A stretch of DNA of 64,000 nt from Lachnospiraceae bacterium AC2012 (lineage in GTDB: Bacteria > Bacillota > Clostridia > Lachnospirales > Lachnospiraceae): positions 1,932,501 through 1,996,500 of the forward strand of contig JNIN01000001.1 of assembly GCA_000702525.1 (NCBI GenBank), read 5' to 3'. Position numbers and translations under genes: made by a program. Shown here one piece after another: positions 1-8,789 of this stretch (position 1 is the stretch's first letter; each line of letters starts with the position of its first letter). The notes under the pieces were generated by a model. It had not been told where the DNA came from. It was given only the letters and a program-made list of their open reading frames with translations, and searched no databases.

Positions 1-522
1 AAACTGATTCAGGATTTGATCGATGCATCCAAAGCGACGACGGGCAATATCGAAGTGGATATAAAGCCGATGGTCATCGATGTTATATTGAATCAGGCAA
101 TCGGTGAATTCGAAGATCGACTCCATGCATGTAATCTTGAGTTATGCGTGGATGAGAAGGTGAAGGAGAAAACCATTCTGGCAGATGGAAGACATCTCTG
201 GCGTGTGTTTGATAACCTTCTCGGAAACATTGTGAAGTATTCCCTTCCGGGAACCAGAGTCTATGTCGATGTAGATGCCGTACATTTTGCATCCGGAAAT
301 CGAATCGGTATCACGTTTCGAAACATTTCCAAAGAGAAATTAAATATCGCGCCGGAAGAATTGATGGAGCGATTTAAACGTGGAGATAGTTCCAGAAATA
401 CCGAGGGCAGCGGCTTAGGTTTATCGATTGCAAATTCGCTTGTGCAGTTGATGGATGGAGAGATGCAGATCCACATAGATGGGGATCTCTTTAAAGTGCA
501 GCTGTTGCTCAAAGAAGCTTAG
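1..522 (+). CDS. Sensor histidine kinase, C-terminal part (5' end outside window)
   Basis: This is the catalytic end of a sensor histidine kinase. The frame is open from base 1, so the gene starts before the window; an internal ATG at 16 is not a convincing start. The first visible residues (LIQDLIDASKATTG) look like the end of a HisKA dimerisation helix. The ATP-binding HATPase domain follows, with an N-box (DNLLGNIVKYS) and a G-box (GSGLGLSIAN). The phosphoacceptor His and any sensor or membrane part lie upstream and cannot be seen. The stop is at 520-522, and a palindromic repeat begins seven bases later, with no terminator between. The partner regulator, if any, would also be upstream. 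Confidence 0.88.
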   Translation, partial: KLIQDLIDASKATTGNIEVDIKPMVIDVILNQAIGEFEDRLHACNLELCVDEKVKEKTILADGRHLWRVFDNLLGNIVKYSLPGTRVYVDVDAVHFASGNRIGITFRNISKEKLNIAPEELMERFKRGDSSRNTEGSGLGLSIANSLVQLMDGEMQIHIDGDLFKVQLLLKEA

Positions 523-529
523 GAATCCG

Positions 530-721
530 GAGCGTCGTCTGTGTATCCATTCACTAAGAAAATAAAAGAGGCATGTTTCTTGTTGCTGGCAACGTACGAA
601 AACTCAATCCATTTCGTGTTCGTACTCTCGGTGCCATCCGTGGCACCTCGTGCCAGCAGCATAGAAGCATGCCTCTAAATTTTCTAAGCTCATTCGACAC
701 AGTCCGCCGCCCCCAACAATC
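530..721. repeat. Palindromic repeat unit A (160-bp hairpin)
   Basis: This is the first of three related non-coding units. Bases 541-700 form one large imperfect hairpin: the left arm (from GTGTATCCATTC through GAGGCATG to TGCTGGCA) pairs with a right arm running from TGCCAGCA through GCATGCCTC to GACAC. The loop contains a smaller hairpin, GGTGCCATCCGTGGCACC. A nearly identical unit lies at 1647-1806. The unit starts seven bases after the kinase stop and ends where the 820-bp element begins. Confidence 0.85.
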
Positions 722-890
722 CAATGTCATTTAGATAGTAAATAAAGAATAGTGTATCATTAAAAGCATTATAATCACAGACAAAATACAGCCAGTTCTC
801 GGGTTTACGGTCAAAAATTGTATTTTTGAAAAAGGCAAACAGACACAACTTTGATTGTTTTAGCGTGATTATCAGTTAATTTTGCACACT

Positions 891-1262
891 TTACAGAATA
901 TATCCTCGTTTTTGAATTTCTTCCGTAAGCCGATTTTGTAATTTTCATCAAATTACGGTAGAAATCCTGATTCAGTTGCCATATACCGTAATGCTCTTAT
1001 TATTGAAAACAAGTTATGTTGTCCTTTACAGAAGAGCGCTACTTTATATCTACTTTTTCTGTAATCTGATAAACAGTTAAGAAAATTGATTACAGAAAAC
1101 TTGCCTTTTCAACTTGAGATTCTGTAATCTGAAAAAATCCAGGATTTTTACTACGGTAAAAATAGAGTAACGAGCAAATCGTTCCGTAAAACAGCATATT
1201 GTTAAAAAATTTTAGTAATGCATTTACGGAACAGGATTTGAAAACAAGTATGTATTCTGTAA
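891..1262. repeat. Array of six TTACRGAA/TTCYGTAA dyads, copy 1
   Basis: Six 38-39-bp units start at 891, 953, 1026, 1090, 1151 and 1224. Each is a TTACRGAA-like octamer, 22-23 bases, then a TTCYGTAA-like octamer. Units 1, 3, 4 and 6 match the octamers exactly on both sides; unit 2 is TTACGGTA/TACCGTAA and unit 5 is CTACGGTA/TTCCGTAA. Start-to-start spacings are 62, 73, 64, 61 and 73 bp, giving a higher-order period near 198 bp. The same array with the same spacings is at 16954-17325. Confidence 0.85.
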
Positions 1263-1293
1263 TTAGCAATATGAAGACAAGACGTAAGTATAC

Positions 1294-1430
1294 TTATTTA
1301 TTTCGGCTTGGCTACTTTTAATCATGGAGCGAACGCAGCTGTCAAGGGCGAGCCGCTTGCGGTGCTTTGCACCCTTGACAGCTGCGTTCGCCCATGATTG
1401 CTTCTGTAATCAAGCCGAAATGAATAAATA
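1294..1430. repeat. Long hairpin in element copy 1
   Basis: A perfect 20-bp stem, GCGAACGCAGCTGTCAAGGG at 1329-1348 pairing with 1372-1391, encloses a 23-base loop. The stem extends outward through AATCATGG/CCATGATT and TTTCGGCTTG/CAAGCCGAAA to the AT-rich ends. There is no T-tract after it, so it does not look like a normal terminator. Copy 2 keeps the perfect stem. Confidence 0.85.
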
Positions 1431-1544
1431 TAGCCAGAGTGGCTCTGATTGGTTGACATGAACTTCTTTTTTACTAACTTTTGATACATACAGAATAGCA
1501 ATTACTATGGTCTTTTGGGACGGCTTATCTAAATGACATTGCCC

Positions 1545-1818
1545 ACCAATCCACCGTCACCCTGAAATAAACGCGGGTACATCCGGAGCACCGTTGTAGT
1601 TTGCTGGTGTATCTCGGGCTCCGGCGGATAGTTAGGAGCGTCGTCTGTGTATCCATTCGCTAAGAAAATTAAAGAGGCATGTTTCTTGATGCTGGCAACG
1701 TACGAAATCTCAATCCGTTTCGTGTTCGTACTCTCGGTGCCATCCATGGCACCTCGTGCCAGCAGCATAGAAGCATGCCTCTAAATTTTCTAAGCTCATT
1801 CGACACAACCCGCCGCCC
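1545..1818. repeat. Palindromic repeat unit B
   Basis: This is the second repeat unit. It opens with CACCAATCCACCGTCACC, which recurs at the start of unit C about 274 bp later. A small hairpin (CCGGAGC...GCTCCGG) comes first, then a 160-bp hairpin at 1647-1806 nearly identical to that of unit A. The ORFs that cross it are by-products of the palindromes. Confidence 0.82.
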
Positions 1819-2174
1819 CCACCAATCCACCGTCACCCCGAAATAAGCGCGAGGATCCGGAGCTCCGTTGTAGCTTGCGGGTGTGTTTCGGGGCCCGGTG
1901 TCTTATTGGGAGCGCTGTCCGAGGCATTCATTTTAGTGGTTAATTTTTCGAGCTTTTCGGAGACAAAGGGGGTGTGCCGAGTTGATTTGAACAAGCTTAG
2001 AAAAAAAGAAGCATGCTTTATCCAATGTCGGCGCGAGGTGCCATGGAAGGCACCGAGAGCACGAACACGAAATGGACTGAGATTTCGTGTGGCGCCGACA
2101 TGGAAAAGCATGCTTCGTCTTTTTTCTTAGTGAAGTTCACTTAACTCGGCACACCCCCTTTGTCTCCGAAAAGC
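1819..2174. repeat. Palindromic repeat unit C with inverted loop
   Basis: Its first ~100 bases resemble unit B. It then carries a different and stronger outer palindrome: perfect 32-bp arms at 1952-1983 and 2143-2174. Inner arms (AGCATGC...) pair around 2010 and 2110. The central loop at about 2033-2090 is close to the reverse complement of the loops in units A and B (for example CGAGGTGCCATGG here against CCRTGGCACCTCG there). This points to an inversion between the arms. Confidence 0.82.
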
Positions 2175-2196
2175 GCAAAGAATTATCCAAAAGGTA

Positions 2197-2225
2197 TTGC
2201 CACGGACGGACAAAATTGGCATAAT
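2197..2225 (+). promoter_or_regulatory. Promoter of the NhaC gene
   Basis: TTGCCA at 2197-2202, a 17-base spacer and CATAAT at 2220-2225 give a reasonable sigma-A promoter about 60 bases before the NhaC start. Confidence 0.5.
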
Positions 2226-2285
2226 AGTTTTCTGTACGTTGACACATAAAAGCGTATAGGAGAAAACGATTAGGAGAGAGAATAG

Positions 2286-3605
2286 ATGGATAATCGTCAA
2301 GAAGAATACGAGCCACATGCAAGAGCTCTTTTACCAATATTGGTGTTCCTGGTATTATACCTGGGATTTGGAATATATTTTACGTATGTGCATCCGCTGG
2401 ATGGACAGATGGGATTCTATGTGATGTCGACCGTAGTTGCATTTGGATTTGCGCTGGTGGTAGCATTTCTACAGAATCGGGAATTGAATTTTGATGAAAA
2501 GGTGCATATCTGTGCGCAAGGAATCGGAGATGATAATATCACGATTATGATGTTTATCTTCCTGATGGCGGGAGCATTTTCCGGGATTGCATCCGAAGCC
2601 GGCGCGGTTGAGAGTACGGCGAATCTGCTATTAAATATTGTGCCGGGACAGTTCGCCATTCCGGGAATCTTCATTATTGCGTGTCTGATTTCCATGTCGA
2701 TGGGAACATCCGTAGGTACGATTACGGTACTTGTCCCAATCGCGGCATCGGTTGCCAGCACTGGAAATTTCAGTCTTCCGCTCTGTGTAGGAACGGTAGT
2801 CAGTGGAGCAATGTTCGGAGATAACCTGTCTTTTATTTCCGATACAACCATCGCAGCGACGAAGACCCAGGGCGTGCAGATGAAGGATAAGTTCCGCTCG
2901 AATCTGCATATTGCACTTCCTGCAGCTGGCGTAACCTTTGTTGTCCTGATTGGAAATGCGATCGCTGGTGGAGCCGCAGAGCTTGGACATTACAATTATA
3001 ATTTCTGGCTGGCATTGCCATATTTTGCAGTATTGATTATGGCATTGTTCGGCATGAATGTATTCGTCGTACTCAGTATCGGTATTGGCCTTTTCTTTGT
3101 GAATGGTATGATTACAGGCCATCTCGCATTTGCGGATGCGTTTACCTCCATGGGAACGGGAACAACCGGTATGTTTGAGACGATGATTGTTACGATTTTA
3201 GTTTCGGCAATCAGTGCGTTGATGGAAGTACATGGCGGATTTTCAGCGATTTTGAAATTCATCCGTACACATGCGCATGGAAAGCGCGGTGGTATGTTTG
3301 GAATCGGATTCTTAACTGCCTTTATGGATATTGCAACGGCGAATAATACCGTCGCAATTGTTGTTGCTGCACCAATTGCAAAGACAATTTCAGAAGAATA
3401 TGAGATTCCACCAGAGCGTACGGCATCGCTTCTCGATACGTTTGCCTGTATCGCACAGGGAATCATCCCTTATGGTGCACAGCTTCTGATTGCTGCAAAC
3501 CTTGCAAATATCAGCAGTATCTCGATTATGAAGTATTTGTATTATCCATACTTATTACTTATCTGTGTATTAATATCAATTGTGTTTGGAAAGAAACACA
3601 ATTAA
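2286..3605 (+). CDS. nhaC: NhaC family Na+/H+ antiporter
   Basis: This 439-residue protein is a polytopic membrane antiporter of the NhaC family, expected to exchange cytoplasmic Na+ (or an organic substrate in some relatives) for H+. About eleven or twelve hydrophobic segments are visible. Two family-type stretches stand out: MSMGTSVGTITVLVPIA near residue 140, and the region around GAMFGDNLSFISDTTIAA near residue 180, with conserved GDN and SDT. The start follows a GGAGAGAG ribosome site. It is monocistronic: its promoter is downstream of the palindromic repeats, and a strong terminator follows at 3631. Substrate is inferred from the family only; some NhaC proteins exchange malate/lactate. 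Confidence 0.88.
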   Translation: MDNRQEEYEPHARALLPILVFLVLYLGFGIYFTYVHPLDGQMGFYVMSTVVAFGFALVVAFLQNRELNFDEKVHICAQGIGDDNITIMMFIFLMAGAFSGIASEAGAVESTANLLLNIVPGQFAIPGIFIIACLISMSMGTSVGTITVLVPIAASVASTGNFSLPLCVGTVVSGAMFGDNLSFISDTTIAATKTQGVQMKDKFRSNLHIALPAAGVTFVVLIGNAIAGGAAELGHYNYNFWLALPYFAVLIMALFGMNVFVVLSIGIGLFFVNGMITGHLAFADAFTSMGTGTTGMFETMIVTILVSAISALMEVHGGFSAILKFIRTHAHGKRGGMFGIGFLTAFMDIATANNTVAIVVAAPIAKTISEEYEIPPERTASLLDTFACIAQGIIPYGAQLLIAANLANISSISIMKYLYYPYLLLICVLISIVFGKKHN

Positions 3606-3630
3606 AAAGAATATAGAGTAGCTTATTAAA

Positions 3631-3676
3631 GATAGGAATTGTGTGTTAAGAATACACGCAATTCCTATCTTTTTTA
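3631..3676 (+). terminator. Rho-independent terminator after nhaC
   Basis: Stem GATAGGAATTG..CAATTCCTATC followed by a T-run. Confidence 0.85.
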
Positions 3677-3776
3677 TTAAGTTTTCAGAAAAAACAGCAC
3701 AAATGAGCGAAAAGAGTATAAAATATTCATACGAATAATTGCTACATTGTGTGATTTATTTTTAGGGAGACGAGCT

Positions 3777-5816
3777 ATGAAAGAGAAGAAAGGAGCAGCG
3801 GTTGCTGCAAACAAACCAAAACTAAAAAGAAGTATTAGTAAGACATTGTTAACGGTTATCTTGCCGGTAGTTGCGATTGGTATTTTGGTTATTATCATTT
3901 TCCTGAACAACCAAGCATCTTCATCAATGATTGAATTATCAAAGATGGATTTGCAGGCAGAGACAGAGAGTAATGCAAGAGAGCTTGGTACACCATTCCA
4001 GATGCTTACCGCGAAGTACGGTGAGTATGCGGATACGCTGGAGAACGTTGCGTTTGCAGATAAGCAGGCAATTGCTGATTATATTGCGCCATCTGTAAAT
4101 TATCAGCCTGTAGCAAATACAGGTATCTATATTGGATTTGATGATGGTTCTTATCTGTTTGCCAATGGTACCATTCAGGATGACGATTGGGATCCAAGAA
4201 CCAGAGATTGGTATGCGATTGGAATGGAGAATGATACCTTCATTGTAACAGATGCTTATACAGATTCTTCAACGGGAGAACTCTGTGTAACTTACACAAG
4301 AAGAGTTGATATGTATGACGGCTCCAAGGCTGTTATGGCAATGGATGTATTTTTGTCAGATTTGCAGACCAAGGTAAATGAATTGACTCCAATGACAACG
4401 GGTCGTTCCGCCGTATATTCACCGACACAGTTTATTTCTTATTCCAAGGATGAATATAATGGAACATTGATTTCTGAAAATCCTAGCAATTATTTGAACG
4501 ATTTATTGGAATATGCCTATAACGAGAATGAAACAGATGTTGTAGAACGTACGATGGATGTTGGTACAACCAATTATGTTGCGAAATATGCGATTCCTGG
4601 AACGACATGGGTGATGCTTTCTGTAGTTTCCGAAGATGACGTACTTGCAAAATCCGTTAAGTTTAGAAATATTGCGATTCTCTTTATGGTAATTGTGTTG
4701 GCAGTTATTATTGCAATCGTATTATTTGCCATTCAAAGAATTATCGCAAAACCAGTGGGACAGTTATCCGATGGAATCACAAAAGTTTCTGAAGGTGACT
4801 TTACAACGGTTCTTCCGAAGGGTAATGGTGATGAAATCGGACTGATTTCTGAGGAAATGTCAAATTACATCACGAAGATGAAAGAGACGATTCGCGGTAT
4901 TCAGGATCGAGCTGATCGTTTGCTTACCGATTCTGGTGCATCCAAGGAAGCTTCGAACTTCATGACAAATGAAGCGAATGATCAGTCTGTTTCTATGGGA
5001 CAGATTCAGGAAGCGATGGATGGTATCTCTCGTGCTGTAACAGAACTTGCCGAGAATGCAACGGATTTGGCACAGTCTGTATCTGAACTGACATCCAAGG
5101 GACATAGCACGAATGATGTTATGTTAGATTTGGTTAAGCAGGCAGAGGTTGGACAGAAGGATATGACCAGTGTAGAACAGAACATGGGTCATATCACAGA
5201 TTCTATGAGCGAGATGAATGATGTAGTTAATGTGGTTCGGGAATCTGCCGAGAAGATTAACGAAATCGTTGATATGATTGATTCCATTGCAGAGCAGACA
5301 AACCTCTTATCACTGAATGCTTCTATTGAGGCAGCCAGAGCTGGTGAAGCTGGTAAGGGCTTCGCAGTCGTAGCAGATGAAATCGGAAATCTTGCTACGA
5401 ATTCTCAGGATGCAGCAAAAGAGATTGCAACGATTATCTCTGAAATCACATCTGAGATTGTGAAGCTTTCTGATAAGTCTCAGAATAATATGTCTGCCAT
5501 CGGTGAGAGTAGTGAGGCTGTAAAGAAGGCTGGAGAGAGCTTCCAGTTGATTTATGGCGAATTGGATAATGCTGCTGGCACGATGTCATCTATGATTGAG
5601 ATGATGAATAGTGTCAATGATATTGCATCCAATGTTGCTGCAATTTCTCAGGAGCAGTCTGCTAGTACAGAAGAAGTTATGGCAACGGTTGAAAATCTTG
5701 CAGAGAGTGCAACAGATATTGCTGGAACAAGTAAGAATGTGGAAGATGCAGCAAATTCCGTTTCGGAATCTGCCGAGACCATTCACGGTGCATTGAGCCA
5801 GTTTAAGATTGAATAA
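3777..5816 (+). CDS. Methyl-accepting chemotaxis protein with dCache sensor
   Basis: This 679-residue chemoreceptor relays ligand binding outside the cell to the CheA/CheW array. Residues ~23-43 form the first membrane helix, ~45-290 an extracellular double-Cache domain, ~296-320 a second membrane helix, then HAMP and the long signalling coiled coil. The hairpin tip is seen in [19 protein letters not shown]. In the sensor, the stretch with RTRDWY followed by VTDAYTD resembles the ligand pocket of amino-acid-type dCache domains; the ligand itself is unknown. I chose ATG 3777 because AGGGAG lies just upstream; an earlier in-frame start at 3747 has no ribosome site. It is a single gene followed by a terminator. 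Confidence 0.93.
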   Translation: MKEKKGAAVAANKPKLKRSISKTLLTVILPVVAIGILVIIIFLNNQASSSMIELSKMDLQAETESNARELGTPFQMLTAKYGEYADTLENVAFADKQAIADYIAPSVNYQPVANTGIYIGFDDGSYLFANGTIQDDDWDPRTRDWYAIGMENDTFIVTDAYTDSSTGELCVTYTRRVDMYDGSKAVMAMDVFLSDLQTKVNELTPMTTGRSAVYSPTQFISYSKDEYNGTLISENPSNYLNDLLEYAYNENETDVVERTMDVGTTNYVAKYAIPGTTWVMLSVVSEDDVLAKSVKFRNIAILFMVIVLAVIIAIVLFAIQRIIAKPVGQLSDGITKVSEGDFTTVLPKGNGDEIGLISEEMSNYITKMKETIRGIQDRADRLLTDSGASKEASNFMTNEANDQSVSMGQIQEAMDGISRAVTELAENATDLAQSVSELTSKGHSTNDVMLDLVKQAEVGQKDMTSVEQNMGHITDSMSEMNDVVNVVRESAEKINEIVDMIDSIAEQTNLLSLNASIEAARAGEAGKGFAVVADEIGNLATNSQDAAKEIATIISEITSEIVKLSDKSQNNMSAIGESSEAVKKAGESFQLIYGELDNAAGTMSSMIEMMNSVNDIASNVAAISQEQSASTEEVMATVENLAESATDIAGTSKNVEDAANSVSESAETIHGALSQFKIE

Positions 5817-5858
5817 CGGTAGGATGCAGATGGAATCACATAATAAGTAGCTTTCGAA

Positions 5859-5898
5859 GAGCTGTAAGTGAGGTAGTAATCACTTACAGCTCTTTTTT
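5859..5898 (+). terminator. Terminator after the chemoreceptor
   Basis: GAGCTGTAAGTGA and TCACTTACAGCTC pair, followed by TTTTTT. Confidence 0.88.
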
Positions 5899-5949
5899 GT
5901 GCTATACTTGAAATTAAGGGATTTTTACAACGAAAGAAGGAGAAGAAAT

Positions 5950-6945
5950 ATGAAGGCATTTAAGGGTTTTCAAAAGGGAGTCAATCTGGGAGGTTGGATC
6001 TCACAATTCGCTTCTTATGACAAGAAGCATTTCGAAACATTTATCACAGAGGACGATATCGTACAGATTAAAAAGATGGGATTTGATCACGTACGTGTCC
6101 CAGTGGATTACAATGTGCTTCAGGAGGAAGATGGCACATTGAAAGAGGATGGATTTGCCTATCTTCTGAACTGTAGAGACTGGTGCAAAAAGCAGGGATT
6201 GAAGATGCTGATTGATCTGCATGAGTGCTATGGGTATTCCTTTGATCCATTGAAGAAGGGGATGGATCGCAGGAAGTTTTTCTATGATGAAGAGCTGCAG
6301 AGACGTTTCCTCGATTTATGGCGGGAGATTGCTACAAGGTTTAAAGAAGATAGTGATATGATTGCATTTGAGCCATTGAATGAGGTGGTACTTCAGGATG
6401 TTTCGGATGCATGGAATGTGTTACTTGCAAAATATATCAAGCTGATGCGTTCCATTGTGCCGGAGGCATATCTGATTCTTGGAGGCGTTTGTTATAACAA
6501 CGTACTGTCTGTGCCACTTCTTGATGTGCCGGTAGATGATTATATTGTGTATAACTTCCACTGTTATGAGCCAATGGTGTTCACACATCAGGGCGCTTAT
6601 TGGATGGAAGGGATGCCACTGGATTATCGCATTGGTTATCCGAAGACACTGGAAGAATATCGGGAGGCTGCAAATTCGCTGGAGGCGGATCTTGCCGGAG
6701 CGATCTTTAAAGAGGGTATTCGTGATATTCAGTCAGGTTTTTATGATGATATCTTTGCTCCTGCCATTGAGAAAGCAGAGCGGGATGGCGTGGCACTCTA
6801 CTGTGGTGAGTATGGTGTTATAGACCGTGCAGCGGAGGATGACAGACAGCGATGGATTCAGGATATCAATGCAGCCTTTGATAAATATGGCATCGGTCAT
6901 GCACTTTGGAACTATAAGGAGAAGGATTTTGGCTTAGTTTCGTAA
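5950..6945 (+). CDS. Glycoside hydrolase family 5, cytoplasmic
   Basis: This 331-residue protein is a GH5 (cellulase-fold) hydrolase acting on beta-glucosides or oligosaccharides. The family signature EPLNE gives the acid/base Glu145 and CGEYGV gives the nucleophile Glu287. VNLGGW near residue 11 and HVRVPVDY near 48 are typical of the exo-glucanase-like GH5 branch. There is no signal peptide, membrane segment or carbohydrate-binding module, so it probably acts inside the cell on imported oligosaccharides. ATG 5950 is preceded by AAGGAG; the longer reading frame from 5899 overlaps the terminator and is unlikely. No sugar transporter is adjacent, so the substrate is open. Confidence 0.87.
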   Translation: MKAFKGFQKGVNLGGWISQFASYDKKHFETFITEDDIVQIKKMGFDHVRVPVDYNVLQEEDGTLKEDGFAYLLNCRDWCKKQGLKMLIDLHECYGYSFDPLKKGMDRRKFFYDEELQRRFLDLWREIATRFKEDSDMIAFEPLNEVVLQDVSDAWNVLLAKYIKLMRSIVPEAYLILGGVCYNNVLSVPLLDVPVDDYIVYNFHCYEPMVFTHQGAYWMEGMPLDYRIGYPKTLEEYREAANSLEADLAGAIFKEGIRDIQSGFYDDIFAPAIEKAERDGVALYCGEYGVIDRAAEDDRQRWIQDINAAFDKYGIGHALWNYKEKDFGLVS

Positions 6946-6955
6946 GATTTTTACC

Positions 6956-6984
6956 TTGAGAATCTCGAAAAAAGATAGTAAACT
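6956..6984 (+). promoter_or_regulatory. Promoter of the SulP gene
   Basis: TTGAGA at 6956-6961, 17 bases, TAAACT at 6979-6984, about 35 bases before the SulP start. Confidence 0.55.
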
Positions 6985-7018
6985 ATTGGGGTTATTGTGT
7001 TTTTGAAGAGAGGATATT

Positions 7019-8689
7019 ATGAACAAGGATAAGTTGAAACCAATGCTCTTCTCGGTAATGAAGAGCTATAACAAAGAACAATTTGTAAAGGATGTTATTT
7101 CCGGTATTATCGTAGCGATTATTGCGCTTCCATTATCCATCGCACTTGCGTTGGCTTCTGGTGTAGGCCCACAGGAGGGTATCTATACGGCAATCGTAGC
7201 AGGATTTTTGATTTCCTTCTTCGGTGGTAGCCGCGTTCAGATCGCTGGTCCAACCGCTGCTTTCGCAACGATTGTAGCGGGCATTGTCGCATCATCTGGT
7301 ATGGATGGATTGATGCTTGCAACGATTTTTGCGGGTATCTTGCTTGTGATTATGGGACTTCTTCGTCTGGGAAGTTTGATTAATTTCATCCCATATACGA
7401 TTACCACAGGTTTTACAGCTGGTATTGCGGTAACGATCGTCATCGGTCAGCTGAAAGATTTCTTTGGATTAACCTATCCAAAGGGAACGGTGACAATCGA
7501 GACAGCAGACAAGGTAAAAGCACTGGTAAGCAATTTTGGAACGTTGAATGTACAGGCAGTGATCGTTGGTCTGGTATGTCTTGCGGTTCTGATTGTATGG
7601 CCATGGATTCCAAAGGTCGGAGAGAAGATTCCGGGCTCCTTAATCGCTGTATTTGTCGGTATCGGCATGGTAAAGGGACTCCATATGCAGGTGAATACGA
7701 TTGGAGACCTCTATACGATTACAAATGAATTACCAAGCCTTCATATCCCATCGTTACATCTTAGTGCGATGGCATGGCGTGGTGTGATTACGAATGGTTT
7801 CACAATTGCAGTATTGGCGGCCATTGAATCATTACTTTCTTGCGTAGTTGCGGACTCTATGGTGAATTCGCATCACCGTTCCAATATGGAACTTGTAGCA
7901 CAGGGTATTGGAAATGTTGGATCTGCGCTTTTCGGAGGTATTCCTGCAACGGGCGCAATCGCAAGAACAGCAGCAAATATCAAGAATGGTGGTCGTACAC
8001 CAATCGCTGGTATCGTGCATTCTATCGTATTGATTCTGGTACTTGTGGTATTGATGCCTTATGCAGCATTGATTCCAATGCCAACGATTGCAGCAATTCT
8101 TTTCCTTGTTGCCTATAATATGTGTGGATGGAAGACCTTCCTGAAGCTTTGTAAGAAGGCTCCAAAGAGTGATATTATCGTACTTGTTACAACCTTTACA
8201 CTTACGGTTGTATTTGACTTGGTTATGGCCATTGCGGTAGGTATGGTACTTTCTTGTATACTTCTGATGAAGCGTATGGCGGAAGAGACAAGTGTGCAGG
8301 GTTGGACTTATTTCGATCCTGAAAATGATGCGGACGCGATTGAATTAAAGAAGGTTCCAGAAGGAGTTCTTGTTTATGAAATCAGTGGTCCTATGTTTTT
8401 CGGTATGGCAGATCAGATGGCGGAGATTACTTTGAAGGAAAGTACGAAGGTACTTGTCATCCGTATGAGATCGGTACCGGCAGTCGATGTAACAGCACTG
8501 CATGCTCTTGGAATTCTGATTGAGACATGTAAGCAGAAGGGTGTAAATCTGGTATTCTCGCATGTCAATGAACAGCCAATGAAGTCTATGGAAAAGGCTG
8601 GATTTATCGAAGCAGTCGGAAGAGAAAACTTCTGCAAACATATCGATGACGCCCTTGTTCGTGCAGGTGAATTGATCGAAAAATTATAA
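7019..8689 (+). CDS. SulP family anion permease with STAS domain
   Basis: This 556-residue membrane protein belongs to the SulP/SLC26 family, which carries sulfate, bicarbonate or dicarboxylates. The first ~420 residues hold the transmembrane region, with the family stretch ALPLSIALALASGVGPQ near residue 38 and GPTAAFATIVAG near residue 78. A cytoplasmic STAS domain follows at ~440-550, containing DVTALHALG. The substrate cannot be told from sequence. It has its own promoter and an upstream GAGAGG ribosome site. No sulfate-assimilation genes are nearby. Confidence 0.9.
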   Translation: MNKDKLKPMLFSVMKSYNKEQFVKDVISGIIVAIIALPLSIALALASGVGPQEGIYTAIVAGFLISFFGGSRVQIAGPTAAFATIVAGIVASSGMDGLMLATIFAGILLVIMGLLRLGSLINFIPYTITTGFTAGIAVTIVIGQLKDFFGLTYPKGTVTIETADKVKALVSNFGTLNVQAVIVGLVCLAVLIVWPWIPKVGEKIPGSLIAVFVGIGMVKGLHMQVNTIGDLYTITNELPSLHIPSLHLSAMAWRGVITNGFTIAVLAAIESLLSCVVADSMVNSHHRSNMELVAQGIGNVGSALFGGIPATGAIARTAANIKNGGRTPIAGIVHSIVLILVLVVLMPYAALIPMPTIAAILFLVAYNMCGWKTFLKLCKKAPKSDIIVLVTTFTLTVVFDLVMAIAVGMVLSCILLMKRMAEETSVQGWTYFDPENDADAIELKKVPEGVLVYEISGPMFFGMADQMAEITLKESTKVLVIRMRSVPAVDVTALHALGILIETCKQKGVNLVFSHVNEQPMKSMEKAGFIEAVGRENFCKHIDDALVRAGELIEKL

Positions 8690-8713
8690 GAATATTAAAT
8701 ATTTTAAAACAAA

Positions 8714-8742
8714 TTGTAGACGATATGTCGTCGCAGTATAAT
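8714..8742 (+). promoter_or_regulatory. Promoter with operator-like dyad before the MFS gene
   Basis: TTGTAG at 8714-8719, 17 bases, TATAAT at 8737-8742. The spacer holds the dyad GACGATATGTCGTC (8719-8732), well placed for a repressor. Confidence 0.55.
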
Positions 8743-8789
8743 AAGAGAAATCAGTAGTTTATTGACAAATTTAAGGGAGAAAATGAGTT

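Larger units (their letters stand above)
722..1541. mobile_element. Non-coding 820-bp element, copy 1 (MITE-like)
   Basis: The ends carry a perfect 16-bp terminal inverted repeat, CAATGTCATTTAGATA at 722-737 and its complement at 1526-1541. The flanks read CCCAACAATCC on the left and CCCACCAATCC on the right, which may be a target-site duplication or the repeat-unit junction it entered. A diverged copy lies at 16764-17672. No ORF inside resembles a protein. Internally it holds a 372-bp array of six dyads (891-1262) and a long hairpin (1294-1430). It interrupts the tandem palindromic units. No transposase is encoded, so movement in trans is an inference. Confidence 0.75.

Noticed and set aside
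891-1262. CRISPR-like array
   Set aside because: The repeated part is a pair of short octamers, not a 23-47-bp direct repeat, the spacing is uneven, and no cas genes are present.
1529-2337. Small ORFs across the palindromic repeats
   Set aside because: They follow the repeat on either strand, lack ribosome sites and have no recognisable protein features.
3747-3776. Upstream start for the chemoreceptor
   Set aside because: The ten extra residues have no ribosome site, whereas ATG 3777 has AGGGAG.
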